Shown here one piece after another: positions 1-11,823 of a stretch of DNA of 64,000 nt. The stretch is from the NCBI GenBank assembly GCA_934045905.1, contig OW203762.1, forward strand, positions 3,968,001 through 4,032,000, given 5' to 3'. The notes below the pieces were generated by a model. The model had not been told where the DNA came from. It worked only from the letters and a program-made list of their open reading frames with translations, and searched no databases. Source of the stretch: Leuctra nigra. Taxonomy: Eukaryota > Arthropoda > Insecta > Plecoptera > Leuctridae. Made by a program: the position numbers and the translations under genes. Each line of letters starts with the position of its first letter. Positions within the stretch are counted from its first letter, which is position 1.

Positions 1-424
1 CTGCGATTCTTCTTTCTTTGAAATTTTATTTCCTCCCTCAAACACAACCCAATTTGGTATAAATAAACTTACTGTGACTTTCCAAGGAAGATTTTTTCCA
101 TTCCAAGTGTAGAGTAGATTTTAAGGAACAAAGTTATACCAAATTTATAGCAATGTACGGCCTGATTTACAAGAAAATATCTCAAATCTTCTTACTGTCA
201 CACATTAAATCTACATCTATTAAATCTATTAAATCTATCTATTAAATCTATTAAATGTGACAGATTAAATCTATCTGTCAGATCTTCTAACAGAACATTC
301 GTGGTGTTTTTGAAGAAGGCTGTGGTTATATCGCTATGGACTCGATAGGTCCACAAACAGAATATCACGCGTCGAGAGAAATAGTTCACAAATCATCTAA
401 TATGGCAAGAACAAGTGGTCAACA
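1..424. other. Non-coding stretch with ATTAAATCT repeats
   Basis: No gene is visible. Positions about 206-285 carry a degenerate run of the unit ATTAAATCTAT on the + strand. The rest is AT-rich sequence I do not recognise. It ends where similarity to the X repeat family starts. Confidence 0.5.
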
Positions 425-1890
425 TGGATCTTAAAATTGGTAAATCTCACATTGTTGCGAAATATCTTAATTTCGAGCTATGGCCCACCCTACAACATAT
501 ACCAAATTTGGGAACAGTAAGTTACGCCCTTTGCGCGCTAGAGGGCCGTGAAAACAGTGTTTTAGGGCGGTTTTCGTAATCAGTAATCTCCGTAGGCTGG
601 GATCTAGAATCCGGTAAACAGGCCACAGCCTAAACGGCTGAACCCATTGATCTGAAATTTTTACCACGTGTGCACTTTTGGCGTCTGATTTGCCCTCCTC
701 ACTTATGATTTTTTTGTGCCGCCATTTTGAAACCGGAAGTGACGTCATATCTCGTCAACGGTTGGACCGATCGGAACGAAATTTGCGCCAATCGATTCAG
801 ACGGTCATCTTTATGGATTATCAGTAGAAAAAGGCTAAACATTATGTTAAAGAAACCGGAAATGACGTTATGAAATTTGAAATACATCGATTGGCATTTC
901 GGCAACAAATTTGATCCGATTATTTTGATATTTATGTAACGTATGTACTTTTGATATCTCATTTGACTTGTTATAAACCAACTAGAAGCCGCCATTTTGA
1001 AACCGGAAGTGGCATCATATCTCAATAACGGTTAAATAGATTTGAACGAAACCAGCGCTAAACAATTAAGACGGTCAACTTTATGTATTATCATCAATAA
1101 TATTTGCAGTTACCCATACCAAAACCGGAAATGACGTCACACTTTTAAAAAATCTCACATATTTAGATTTTGTAGCAATAAATATACTATTTCAGACAGC
1201 TTATAATAAAATGTAATCATGTTTAAATTATAATTCAAGGAGTCAGTGATTTCAGCAGCCATTTTTAAAACCGGAAGAAACGCCATATCTCGAAAACTGG
1301 TTGACAGATCGGTATGAAACTAGCGCGAAACGATCTATGGAATAGGAACAGTCAAACTAGAATGTTCCTATTTATGAGACCGGAAATGACGTCATTCAAA
1401 TTTATAAATTATTATAATCCCCTCCTATACAATAAATACATATTCAGAAAGCTAAAAATGATACACATCATTTATAGTTATAAATTCTATGTAGCAGCGC
1501 AGAAAGTTCAGCAGCCAATTGACAACGGATATGTTGCCATATTTCGGAACTTGGTTGACCGATTGGAATGAAACCTTTGCTATTCCTGATGAAAATAACC
1601 AAATTGTAAAGGGTGATTTTTGTTAAAGGATTTAGTAATTGTTCATTTGATTGTCACAAGTTGTAAGAATAAACTAAAAAAAGGAGTAATATCCCCATAA
1701 AAAACACTTCGTGTTAAAATAACAGCCAAGTCTCTTCAACTAAAAAAAAATATGAAATCTAAAAATTCTGCACTGAAAAGTAGTGATATCAAGAAATGGG
1801 CCAAGTCAAAACTTTATTTGAAAATCAAAAAATACTTGGCGCATCGTTTTTTTAGAGCATTATAGGTATACTATATGTCTACTATATGTC

Positions 1891-2528
1891 TATAACCCAA
1901 CGGCTGGTGTATTGGATACCTTGGTTCTCGTCAGATCACCGAGGTTAAGCAACATTGAGCGGGGTCAGCTGTTGGATGGGTGACCATTCTTCTTTTTTTT
2001 CTTTCACTTCCGGTTTTAATGGCACTCGACATCTATGGTCATACTGGCCAGCTTTAATTTATATTCGATGTAGTTTTATAATGTTTCAATTTATTATTAT
2101 GCTATATATTTTCACTCGTTGTACTTTGGCACATAGGCCAGTTAGTAGTTGTTTAAAATTCAGAATTATTCTATTCTTTATTGGCGCCTGACATGGTCAG
2201 ATAGGCCAGCAGTATTTTCGTGACCATTCAACTCTGTCCTGCCAGTTGCTGCCGTTGGGCCAGAGAGACTGGGGTGGTTGGGGGTTAGTGTAACGACACC
2301 CCTCCACCTGATATCAGTCTCTCGACGGGCGTTACACCGTCCTTGGAATGGGACGTTAAATACCAGCAGAGCGCAGGGAGCTAACTACTCATGCGCTTAA
2401 CATCCCTAAGTTACGAATCCTCAACCAACTTCACCTCCTATATAATGGCGCATCGTCAATGGAGTAGAGTTGTTGAGGCGGCAATAGGACTACCAGTCCT
2501 GTAACGCCATTAAAAAAAAAAAAAAAAA
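1891..2528 (+). mobile_element. 5S rRNA-derived SINE with poly(A) tail
   Basis: The first ~95 bases follow the 5S rRNA gene closely: GGTTCTCGTC at ~1920, GATCACCGAGGTTAAGCAAC, then GGTCAG and TTGGATGGGTGACC, which are the internal promoter elements (box A, intermediate element, box C). A long unrelated body follows, and the element ends in a run of 17 A (2512-2528). This is the layout of SINE3-type elements, transcribed by RNA polymerase III from a 5S-type promoter. It lies in the loop of the X1 hairpin; other X copies lack it there. A second insertion (1990-2219) splits head from body, so the SINE itself is about 400 bp. I found no clean target duplication. Confidence 0.8.
1990..2219 (-). 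mobile_element. Small A-tailed retroposon nested in the 5S SINE
   Basis: A 230-bp insertion is bounded by the 10-bp direct repeat GTGACCATTC (1980-1989 and 2220-2229), which belongs to the box C region of the 5S SINE. Read on the - strand it ends in an A-rich tail (complement of TTCTTTTTTTTCTTTC at 1990-2005). A 10-bp duplication plus an A-rich tail indicates target-primed retroposition. The body has two related stretches with GGC..GACAT..GGTCA..GGCCAGC and no ORF. Confidence 0.6.
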
Positions 2529-2750
2529 TGTATTATGTATATTTGATGTATATTTTCTATCTGGTCTATACTTCTAAACTATGTATAGTACACGATGCGC
2601 CAAGTATTTTTTGATTTTCAAATAAAGTTTTGACTTGGCCCATTTTTTGATATCACTACTTTTCAGTGCAGAATTTTTAGATTTCATATTTTTTTTTAGT
2701 TGAAGAGACTTGGCTGTTATTTTTACACGAAGTGTTTTTTTATGGGGATA

Positions 2751-3061
2751 TAGATGTTCCTGGATGATTTACTGTGCTATCATTCTTTCGGTTTTTCGCA
2801 CTTTTTTCCGAAATTCAATACTTGATTTCGAAACCCAGTACTTTATCAATAACCTATACAAACATTTTATGCCTGGAAGTAAAAGACCCTGATTTCTTTA
2901 TTAGTTTCTAAGTATTCCTATCATTCATTTTTTCTGTATGTATGTCAACCATGATGTCAACTGTGATTGTAAATCCATGTACATGTGTAAATAAAGATTT
3001 TATAAAAAAAAAACTGAGCTATGAGGGGTTTACTGCTTTATTTTTACGCTTTAATTTCTAA
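2751..3061. other. Non-coding spacer
   Basis: AT-rich with no gene. It contains a short T-rich tract and an AATAAA followed by a run of A near 2990-3012, which could be the 3' end of a retroposed fragment. Nothing further can be supported. Confidence 0.4.
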
Positions 3062-3780
3062 AGGAGGGACACCACCGAAAATCGTGCTATTATTTTAATT
3101 TTTCTATATATATTTTTTTAATGTCATTAAATTATTTATAATGTTAATTTTAGGCTAGTGAAAAAAATTATGTGAATAAGTGAACTGGAAAAAATATATT
3201 TAACATTTAACATTTAACATTTTGCATTCGCATTTCGCGGTTAAATACTGGCAATGTTTGAATGCCGTTTCCTAGCAATATTTTTTTCAAGGTTATTTGC
3301 AATGGAGAATAAAATGAAATCTAATGTACTTGGTGGATTTGCACAATATTTTTTGTGTATGTTATAAACATAATAATGAACAAATTTATGTATTACCAAT
3401 AGTATATCTTGAGAGTATCATGCACAAAAAAAATTATAAAAATGGGAAATTATGTAAAATTAGCTGAAAAAGAAATTTGTTCAATTAATTAATTTTTCAA
3501 TCCCACAATTATAATCATAAAATAACGCCGATACATAAATTTGTCAAATGCACTTTATTAAACAGAATGAAATTTTTTATAACATTCTAAATCAAACCGT
3601 TTTCAAGAAAAAAAGTGTCTCCATAGATACCGTAAATTTTTTGGAAAATAATAAAAAAAAATTAAAAAATTTTGCAATTTTTTTTATATTTTTTTATAGG
3701 TAAAGTTTGACAATAATATAAAAAATCAAGTCGTTTGGGTTACAAACATACAAGTTGGGATTTTCGGTGGTGTCCCTCCT
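3062..3780. mobile_element. TIR element with 3-bp TAA target duplication
   Basis: Perfect 22-bp terminal inverted repeats beginning AGGAGGGACACCACCG lie at 3062-3083 and 3759-3780. They are flanked on both sides by TAA (3059-3061, 3781-3783). The interior is very AT-rich and has no coding potential, so this is a MITE. A TWA-type 3-bp target duplication is typical of PIF/Harbinger elements, but the superfamily is inferred from that alone. Confidence 0.75.
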
Positions 3781-4023
3781 TAATTCCATGTAAAATTACG
3801 AACACATGGAACAATTTTCGTATCATGAATATTTTCAACGGGCCTTGAAAATGTTGATGGAATGAAAATGTTTATGTGTTTTAAAGAGCGGAAACACTGT
3901 CAATAACTCTGCGCTCTTTCGAATGCACGAATTAGGTGACGTGAAAACTGTCCGCCAATCAGAGAGCTGGAGAGTGACTTGACAGCAAGTTGGAGACGCT
4001 CGAGATGTGTTGTTGTTTCACAG

Positions 4024-4203
4024 ATTCACAACCCGACGTCATGCGCGGCCTTCTACAGCAAGCGCAAGGTCAAGCGCCGGGCCAAGAACGCGCCATCGTC
4101 CTCGTCAGCTCCGTCCACCCCGCCGGCCAGGCTTGCCCCAGATCCCATCATGCCGCCAGTCCCGGCAGACATGGCCCCAGGAGCGTCGCCACCGCCTGCC
4201 TCG
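4024..4203 (+). CDS. Exon 1 (first in window) of unrecognised multi-exon gene
   Basis: A 60-codon exon between the acceptor GTTTCACAG (ends 4023) and the donor GTAAGA (4204), phase 0 on both sides. It is much more GC-rich than its flanks. It encodes a basic stretch, KRKVKRRAKNAP, that resembles a nuclear localisation signal, followed by Ser/Pro/Ala-rich sequence. No known domain is seen. The ~40 bp before the acceptor (AGCAAGTTGGAGACGCT and GTTGTTGTTTCACAG) recur before exons 4 and 6, which marks them as duplicated exon borders. Upstream exons, and the true start codon, must lie outside the window. Confidence 0.7.
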
Positions 4204-5150
4204 GTAAGATCACGTTCATCTACTTCATGATTCTGTCACTTGGAAAAGGGTCGGTTGTTCTGTAGGCCAGTCTCATTATTTTTTTGAATTTAAAATTAAA
4301 AACTCAAGGAAAAATGATCTCAACTCGTTGTTCAATCTTCCATTTTCATTGTGAAATCTCGCATTGAAATATTGCCTAGCATTCAGGTCATGTAAATTTG
4401 ACATTTGTAAATTCGGTAAATTCGACTGTAAGCTTTGATCGAGCTGAAATTTTGCATACTTGTTTAGACCATCTCTGGACGTTGCAGACCCTTTTTCTTA
4501 AATCCGCTAATTGGTTCATTATGCTCGTTATATTTTTCTCTATACTTTGATTGCTTGAATTTACAGATTTTAAGTTTATATAGTGGTTCTAACTAATAGT
4601 ACAGGAGCAAATGTAATTCCGCTCGATTGGAGTGCCGAAATTGATTTTTTCATAATTATCGTCTGTTTACATCATTCTCAATATTACCTGACGTGCCTTC
4701 AATTTTTTTGGTGGCCATCTTGGAAAATATGGCGGAAAACGTAAATTTTACAAATTATTTAATTGTTGGTAGAGGAAAGGTTGAAAAATTATGAAATAAT
4801 TCACTAAATCTAAATCAAATATGGAGACTTGAAAAAAAATACGCCGTGAACGACATTTTATTTTTTCATTGTTGGAATTGACCAATCACGTTTCTGTGTT
4901 TTTTTGCTCTCAATTTATTACGAAACGCGTGGACTTAGACTTAAATATGTGGAATTAAAAATTGTAGGCAATTTCATTGTGAACAATATGCATTTTACAA
5001 AATTTTCCTGCGACTAACAGTTTTCAGTTTAGAGCAATTATTGTGCGACTTTCCGAGTTAAGTCATCACCTCAGTAGATGCCATGGCCCCATACACGGTC
5101 AATAGTCCAGAGTCTAAGCTGCAAAAAGGGGCCTAACCCGCACCTCTGTA

Positions 5151-5788
5151 ACGTATGAAAAGTTCTCCGAAATTAGATTAGGGTGGGTGGGCCAAAATGC
5201 CAAATTTGTCAAAAAGTCATTGCCGTCATTATCAAATAATCAAATCATATCAACCTAGTCGAGTAGCATATCAAATGAAAGCTTATCTTTAGAACAATTA
5301 TTAAAAATATATATCACCATTGTAAAGTTGATACAGAGGTCAAAAGGGGTCAAAAAGTAGTCAAAATCACATTTTTTAAGTATTCCAGGAAAATGCGGTA
5401 TCTTCGTCCCTAATAAAGATCATAACAAACTTTTTTATATTAATCGATCCGATATGAATCTGATTATAACATATTAAAAGTTATCCAAAATTTTTCTGTG
5501 AACATGAATGGGCTAATGAATCTCTCATATAGTTTATAAGGGCAATTTTTATTTTGAGTGCAAAATCTAAGATTATACCAATTTCCTAGCCACTAGGTAC
5601 TTAAAACTAAAGGTTTTTTGGTGTGAAACGATACAGAACAATGCTGTCTAAAACATATCAAAAGTTCTCCAACTTTTGATTAGGGTGGTTGGGCCAAATT
5701 TCAAAATTTTGATTAAACTCATTGTTGTCATTTTCAAATTATCAAATTATATCAACCTAGTCGAGTAGCATATCAAATGAGAGCTTAT
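5151..5788. repeat. Two direct repeat units of ~137 bp, 501 bp apart
   Basis: Segments 5151-5286 and 5652-5788 are similar along their length, sharing AAAGTTCTCC, ATTAGGGTGG.TGGGCCAAA and TCAACCTAGTCGAGTAGCATATCAAATGA in the same order. This looks like an ancient tandem duplication of a ~500-bp unit. Confidence 0.65.
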
Positions 5789-6059
5789 GATTAGTACAAC
5801 AAATTAAAATAAATATGATAAATAATAAATAAATAAATAATAATAAATAATAAATAATAAATAAATAATAAATATAAATATGTTTTGGAATTGGTATTAA
5901 CTATTGTTTGAGGTATATTTCAGGTACATTTGAAGCATTTAAAAAATACTAATGGGAGAACTATTGGAGGCAAAACATATCCCAAGACAACCATAGAAAA
6001 CAGTGTTCACTGTATTGTCAATCAGTACTGTCAATCAGCAAACAGTACTGTCAATAGAA

Positions 6060-6560
6060 ATTTTACAAATTAAAGTGATGCAAGCGCTCGGCCGTTTTAG
6101 CAAATTCAGAGAGAAAAATTGTTTCATAAGTAGGTGTAACTTTGATAGGATGTTCACATGATCAGTCTGATTGTATATTAGTAGCACTTTTTCATTTATA
6201 CTTGGTGCCTTGTTAATTAGGCTCCGGTTATTCAACAAAACCGCGCAAAACTATGAAATTTCCCATACGATTGAAGCCCAAACCCGTTAACCAATTGATC
6301 TTAAATGTTAATCTTTAATTAGATAAAAGACAAACTTAGGGTAATCACTTGGCACATTTAAAAAAAAATCATACGTCACCCATTGAGACATGAAAATATA
6401 CAATTTTCCACCAAAAATCAACTAATTACTAATTAACGAAGCAAAATATTAAAAAATATGTACCAAGTGATAACCCTCAGTTGTTTTTTATCTAATTAAG
6501 ATTATGAATATTAATTGCATGATTCCAATAATTTCGTCAACCCACTGTGTCTCCAACCGT
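6060..6560. repeat. Repeat family R, copy in intron 1
   Basis: This segment (GCGCTCGGCCGTTTTAG, AGAGAAAAATTGTTTCATAAG, GATGTTCACATGATCAGTC, then an imperfect inverted section around TTAGATAAAAGACAAACTTAGGG) recurs at about 7735-8120, 13556-13925 and 43735-44270. It has no ORF. The internal TAATTA-rich inverted section suggests a non-autonomous DNA element, but no clean end was found. Confidence 0.55.
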
Positions 6561-6652
6561 AGCCAAAAAAAGTGCCTGCAAGCGGCTAAATCGCTCGTAC
6601 ATTTTCAAGTGTCTTGACATTTGCGTGAACCACCTGAAATGTTCTGTTACAG

Positions 6653-6853
6653 ACTCAAGAACCAGAGGCGAAGGCCCCCAAGGTCAATGGCAAGAAGCCT
6701 TGCGGCAATGACAAGGCTTGTGGCCAAGGCTCCAAAGCCGACAAGCCCCCCAAGAAGGCCGAGGACCGGAAGACCCTGCAAGCCAAGATGAAAACGGCAT
6801 TTGCAAAGGCGAAGACAGCTTCGGAAAATGTATTCGGCTCGGCCAAGAACAAG
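6653..6853 (+). CDS. Exon 2 of unrecognised multi-exon gene
   Basis: A 67-codon exon, phase 0 to 0, between the acceptor CTGTTACAG (ends 6652) and the donor GTATGT (6854). It encodes a Lys/Ala-rich segment with two short Cys pairs (KPCGNDKACGQG) followed by a stretch likely to be helical, AKMKTAFAKAKTASENVFGS. The composition (K, A, P) and strong GC bias over AT-rich introns support coding. No family was recognised. Confidence 0.75.
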
Positions 6854-7046
6854 GTATGTTATAACATTGTGGAAATCAACTCAATGATTGTCAGCGACTC
6901 ATTCATACCACTTCTGTCTTTCTGTTTAATATCTGTCCTTCGCAACTATATTTTGAATACGATCACACTATGGAAATGATAAATAAGATGAACATCTGTT
7001 AGCTAGCAACTAGGGTGATGTTGTAAAGAGATGTTTGTTTGAGCAG

Positions 7047-7169
7047 GAGCCAGAGCGCTGCTACCCTCAGCGCGAGCGAAGCTCATGGTGGAGGAACCTG
7101 AAGTTGGCGACCACCAGAGCTCGGGAGCAGACAGAGACCGAGTCCGACTCGGAAGAAGAGTCGACAGTG
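7047..7169 (+). CDS. Exon 3 of unrecognised multi-exon gene
   Basis: A 41-codon exon, phase 0 to 0, between the acceptor TTTGAGCAG (ends 7046) and the donor GTGAGT (7170). It encodes an Arg/Trp-containing segment (RSSWWRNLKLATTRAREQ) and then an acidic Ser/Glu cluster (TESDSEEES) that looks like a casein kinase 2 target. It is only 193 bp after exon 2, the shortest intron but one in the gene. Confidence 0.7.
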
Positions 7170-7291
7170 GTGAGTTCATCCCAGCATTTCACTTCCTCAA
7201 TGTTGTCCCCACACCAGGGACATGTGTTTTATTGAATCGCAGCAAGTTGGAGACGCTCATGAGAAAGCTGAGACGTGTTGTTGTTTCACAG

Positions 7292-7418
7292 ACGACTTCT
7301 AAAGGCGGCAAGCGCCTGCGGACGCCCACGCAGCCGCGAAAGAAGCAGGCACCTCCACCGGCCTCCTCGTCATCGTCATCGTCCTTCTGGGACCCGGCCG
7401 AGGACTCGCAAATGAGCG
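7292..7418 (+). CDS. Exon 4 of unrecognised multi-exon gene (duplicate of exon 6)
   Basis: 42 codons plus one base, phase 0 to 1, between TTGTTTCACAG (ends 7291) and GTAAGT (7419). It encodes a basic segment (KGGKRLRTPTQPRKKQ), a Ser run, and SFWDPAEDSQMS. The single leftover G joins exactly with exon 5 (GAT codon). Exon 6 at 13104 is a close copy, with a few changes and a Ser tract two codons longer. Confidence 0.78.
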
Positions 7419-8128
7419 GTAAGTCAAATGTACCCTCCATCTTTAGAGTCAAATGTACTAAAAGGTGAAGAGATAATATTTCTAGAACATCGCTAAATCT
7501 TTTGAGCAATTCAAATTGTGAAAAATGTGAAAAACAATTAGCTTGGTTAATTTTTTATTCCATCTTAGTAATATTTATCTTATGAAGACGATTTATGCCC
7601 AAACTCGTAGAAAATAAAAATGGACTGAAAAATGAGCATCGCTTATTATTTTAAAATTTTTTCGTAAAATAAATGGTACCGAAATTATGTCTAGAATGTT
7701 TACTTCGATTTTGCTGTTTTTTGTAGACTCTTTTTTGGATACGATTGGAGACGAAATGGGTGGACGAAATTATTTGAAATGTTGATCGTGATTAAATAAA
7801 AGACAAACTTAATTGATTATCCCTTAGTACGTTTTTATTTTTTGCTTAGTTAATTAAAATAATTTGTTGATTTTTGGTGAAAAAAATTATATTTCTTGTC
7901 TCGCTGGGCGCTGTATAAAAATTAATTTATAAGTGTGAGAAGTTAGTCTTTTATCGAACCATGATTAAAATTTGAGATCTATTGGTACACGGATCTCCAA
8001 TCGTATCCGAAATGTCATAGTTTTGCGCCGTTTTGCTGAATAACCGGCGCCTAATTAATAAGGAACGAAGCAAAGATGAAAAAATATCAGACTGATCATG
8101 TGAAGATCCTATCAACGTAGTACTCAGG
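7419..8128. other. Intron 4, proximal part (R repeat)
   Basis: Intron sequence without a gene. Positions about 7735-8120 belong to repeat family R and are matched by 13556-13925 in unit B of the duplication. Confidence 0.5.
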
Positions 8129-8968
8129 CATAGCCAACTGACATTTCGTGGATGAAAACACCACATCAGCCTTCTCCAAAGAACCCATTTCCAATGGTAA
8201 AGCAGGATCCCGAGGGCGCCACCTACCGTCCTTTTGTTGGGTGGGCAAAATTTAGACGTTGACAAATTATTTTGTATACGTTCATTGGCACTTTTACCAA
8301 CGTGCTTTTACTGTCATGTCTTAACCTTACCTTATAAAACAATCCACACTTGCTTTTGACGGGCGTAAACTCATAATTGCAGCTTAATATTGATGATACT
8401 TGCATTAATTGCATATCAATAATGTTTCATAACAGATAATTTAACTAAACACATTATTTACACAGAGATTACTCTTCAAAAATAACTACAAAAACAAATC
8501 GCTTTTCTGATCACGGCACACTTTTAAAACGTGATTTTCTAGCTGTGCGTTTTGTTTCCATCATCAACTGTCAAACAAAGTCCGACTGTCAAAGTGAATA
8601 AATAAAGGATTACAAACGTGTGTAGACAAAAACATATGTTATTAAATATATTATTTATTATATGTATACAACTGGGTATGTGTGAACTTATAACTTGATT
8701 TATTTGCTTATATTGCTAGATTTTCCCTCCAAAACAAATCATTTCTACTTGCCGTCCTTTGCATTGATTATTATTATTAATACGTAAGATGAAACTTCAG
8801 GACCAATCTACTTTGGTGCTGCCATCTGTTGGTAAAAAACGGCGGCGTCGGTACCTAGCGCTATTTGCGGAAAAAGCCAAACACTAATACAAAAATTGAA
8901 TCCTAGAAAATACGCGATTGGGGAAGGCTGATGTGGTGTTTTCATCCACGAAATGTCAGTTGGCTATG
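8129..8968. mobile_element. TIR element of 840 bp with 7-bp target duplication
   Basis: Inverted repeats of at least 46 bp, beginning CATAGCCAACTGACATTTCG, are perfect at both ends. ACTCAGG flanks both sides (8122-8128, 8969-8975). The paralogous position in unit B (near 13921) has no insertion. There is no transposase-like ORF. A 7- or 8-bp duplication is compatible with hAT-type elements, but the TIR does not settle the superfamily. Confidence 0.75.
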
Positions 8969-9170
8969 ACTCAGGAAACAATTATTGATCCCTCTCAATT
9001 TGCTCCAACGGCCGAGCGCTTGAACCACCTTAACAGGCCTCGTGAGGCAGCGGGTCTTCAAAGTGGTCCTTTCAGATTTTACTTCGCGCAACCAACAGTT
9101 TACAATTCATTATCTTGAACACACATTGCACACTCCCTCTACTAATTAATGCCACTCACTTCAGTAGGTA

Positions 9171-11211
9171 CACTCGGCACATTTAAATATGATCGTCGAT
9201 TTTTCTTCAGAGTCCCACGTTGTATACCCCTAATACCTACCGACCGGTTAGATCACGTGACTTCCTTATCAGTTCTCTCGCGGAACAAAACAAGGGAAAA
9301 CAAGGGGGGGGGGGGGTAGTTCGCCGTCAATAGGAAACAAGTAATATTCTCTTTCAATATCTGAATCTGATCGACATTGCATTACGAGGTCTTCATTCGA
9401 ATCCCACTTCAGTGTGTCGGATCGTGGTTTCACGTGATTTTGACGCAAAGTTGCCCATTAACTTACTAGTTCTGTGGATATTTATCGATAAGTTTACTCA
9501 ATGTCATATGCCAGATGAAAAATTTGTTTCAAACTTTTACTCGATTAATTTAGAGGTGCTTACGCCATCCACAAAAGAAATAAATTTACATTCTAGAGAT
9601 CCGATTATGTGGTTTTAAAAACTTGACAATTTCGTTTTTGGAAGTGGAAATTTCGCGTTTTGAATGAAGAGGGAGGGTCAATTATATTATTCAAAAATTT
9701 AAACCCTAGGAAGCCCAGTGCAGTGCCCAGTGTATGAAAACGATCTGAGTAACGCGTTGATGAGCGAGCACGGATACGCGCAACACCTCGAACCGAAATT
9801 CTGTTCATCGAAAATGTCCTGAGCCAATAATAAGGACAAGCCAATAATTCTTGAATTTCGCCACATACTTGTATGAAAATCTCAAACAATTCTCAAAATA
9901 TTGGTCCCAATAACCACGCAAAGTTTTAAGTTGATCGATTGAACCTTTATGATTGAATGATTCCTTGTTAATTTCCAAAAATCACAGGATCTCGTTAAAA
10001 AAATATTTAAACGGTCATATCAGTTTCGTAATATACGTTTGAAAGTTTCTGCTCTAACAACCTTGAAGTGAAGATTCGAAGATGCCGTGAAATGTGAAAT
10101 TCGAGAACTGACAGCCAACACGCAAAATATCCGTAAACTGTCAATAACTTTAGAATGTATATACACAGTTTATTCTGAAAATTGTCAAAAAAACAGATAA
10201 TGTTGGACCAGATGACCATGCAAATTTTTAAGTTGATCAGTCAAACGGTTCTGGTTTAAATTTCAAAAAGCACATGAAATATTTTTTTAAATTTTAACCA
10301 ATGAGAGGATTTGGCTCAAAATTTGTATAATAAGAGACAATAATGTTGGTGACCATGCAAAATATAAGGTTAGTCACATTTGTCGAAGACCATTTTCATT
10401 TTTCAGCCTATCAGGAGATGTGTATTTAAATTTTTACCAATCACTGGATTTCAAAAAAAATTAGGGTCAGCAAACAGAAAAGGTTGTCTCTACATGTGTG
10501 CAAAATTTCAGATCGATCGGTGAAACTGTGCGACGCTCGCTTCGCTCGCTCAATTAAAAGCTGTTTCCTGCTGTTTGTTTATGTATTGCGACTGTAAAAG
10601 ACATTATGTCAACTTTATTTTCACGTGATAATGCGAGGTCACTGCCCCTCCCACTAAGCAACCCCAAGTTGTTTTCTACAAGGTCAGAGCTCTTCTGTCA
10701 TTTACGCGAATAGGGGAGGATCACTGACTGGACTTAAGAAATAAAAATGGTTGGATATTGGGGGTTACCTTGGTGATCATTAGAAAAAAGCAAAAAAAGC
10801 AAAGCTCATTAGAAAAGCAAAGCTTTTCAATTAAAAAAAGTATGAAATTGAAATGTAATGTAGACTTTTCAAATCATTCATCTGGCATATGACATTGAGT
10901 ACACTTATCGAATAATGTCCCCAGAACTGAGGCGTTAATGGGCAAATTTGCGTCAAAATCACGTGAAATCACGATCTGACACACTGAAGTGGGATTCGAA
11001 TGAAGACCTCGCAATGCAATGTCGATCAGATTCAGACATTGAAAGAGAATATTACTTGTTTCCTATTGACGACGAACTACCCCTTCCCCTTGTTTTGTTC
11101 GCGAGAGAACTGATAAGGAAGTCACGTGATCTAACCGGTCGGTAGGTATTAGGGGTATACAACGTGGGACTCTGAAGAAAAATCGATGATCATATTTAAA
11201 TGTGCCGAGTG
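9171..11211. mobile_element. TA-flanked element of 2041 bp with ~340-bp TIRs
   Basis: Long inverted arms (about 9171-9519 and 10879-11211) start CACTCGGCACATTTAAAT and are flanked by TA (9169-9170, 11212-11213). In unit B of the duplication the same place reads as one uninterrupted TA (14120-14121). The target TA suggests a Tc1/mariner-type mechanism, but no transposase is present. The spacer contains an older H-family copy (9733-10553). A run of 13 G (9304-9316) lies in the left arm; the right arm has only short G runs there. Confidence 0.82.
9733..10553 (-). mobile_element. Family H (rolling-circle-like) element, old copy
   Basis: Read on the - strand it starts TTGAGCGAGCGAAGCGAGCG after an A (position 10553 downward) and ends near 9733 with GTGCTCGCTCATCAACGCGTTAC, like the other H copies. 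Its terminal CCTAG has decayed. It is buried in the loop of the TA-flanked element. No protein is encoded. Confidence 0.5.
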
Positions 11212-11823
11212 TACATTGGGCATCTGGCACAGCCTCAAAGTGTTAAAACGATTATTTAACAAAATAATTCGTATTCAACAATGTGAGGATGAACACTTGG
11301 CACAACTAAAATTGAGCGTTCAATAAATCTGATTGACTGAACAATGATCCATCAGATCATCATCAACATCATCAGAACATCATCATCTGATCATCTGATC
11401 AACATCATCAGAACATCATCGATCCATCAGAAGTGAGTCCAAGCATCTCCTTGTCTCATTCTAGTAGGTGACCTCTCATTTCAATGATAATAACAAGCAT
11501 TGCTTATTATGAAGCATGACCAGCAGCTATTCAAATTTGTTCGTCGAATTAATCGGGCCTACCAATCGGAAGATTACTTTTTCAAAACTCAAAATGTTTG
11601 GTTAACCAATCAACGGATTTAAAACAAAAAAATATGGTCTGCTTCGCGCAGAGATGGTCCGTACATGTGTGCAAAATATCGGCTCGATCGGATGAAAACT
11701 GTGACATGTATTGCTCCAGTAACAGAAAAAAAACACACAAAAACAGAGGTCCGTGCCAAAAGAAGCTAAAAGGAGTCGCTCGCTTCACTCGCTCAACTAT
11801 TGACTCGAAAATAGTAATAAATA

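Larger units (their letters stand above)
425..2750 (+). mobile_element. Family X non-autonomous element, copy 1 (5'-truncated)
   Basis: The body matches copies at 19638, 26107, 36554, 51916 and 58794 in this window: a leader ending in the 'GAGCTATGGCCCACC' motif, then modules of about 100 bp with GCCGCCATTTTGAAACCGG and AAGTGACGTCA, then a large hairpin. The hairpin arms are 1690-1846 and 2593-2750 and begin and end with TATCCC/GGGATA. The usual left end (CTAGTGGAGCGG) is missing, so this copy is 5'-truncated. A 5S-derived SINE sits in the hairpin loop. There is no transposase, so the mobilising enzyme is unknown. Confidence 0.75.
4204..6652. other. Intron 1, with repeats
   Basis: No gene is visible. 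It contains a ~137-bp direct repeat (5151 and 5652), an AAT/AAAT simple repeat at about 5815-5882, and a copy of the R repeat (6060-6560). Confidence 0.55.

Noticed and set aside
1891..1990. Functional 5S rRNA gene
   Set aside because: Only the first ~95 bases resemble 5S; the 3' end is missing and the sequence continues to a poly(A) tail, so it is a SINE head.
5815..5882. Possible replication origin in an AAT/AAAT run
   Set aside because: It is a simple sequence repeat; no other evidence supports an origin.
6035..6238. Small ORFs in the R repeat and in introns generally
   Set aside because: Short, AT-driven, without codon bias, and not conserved between repeat copies.
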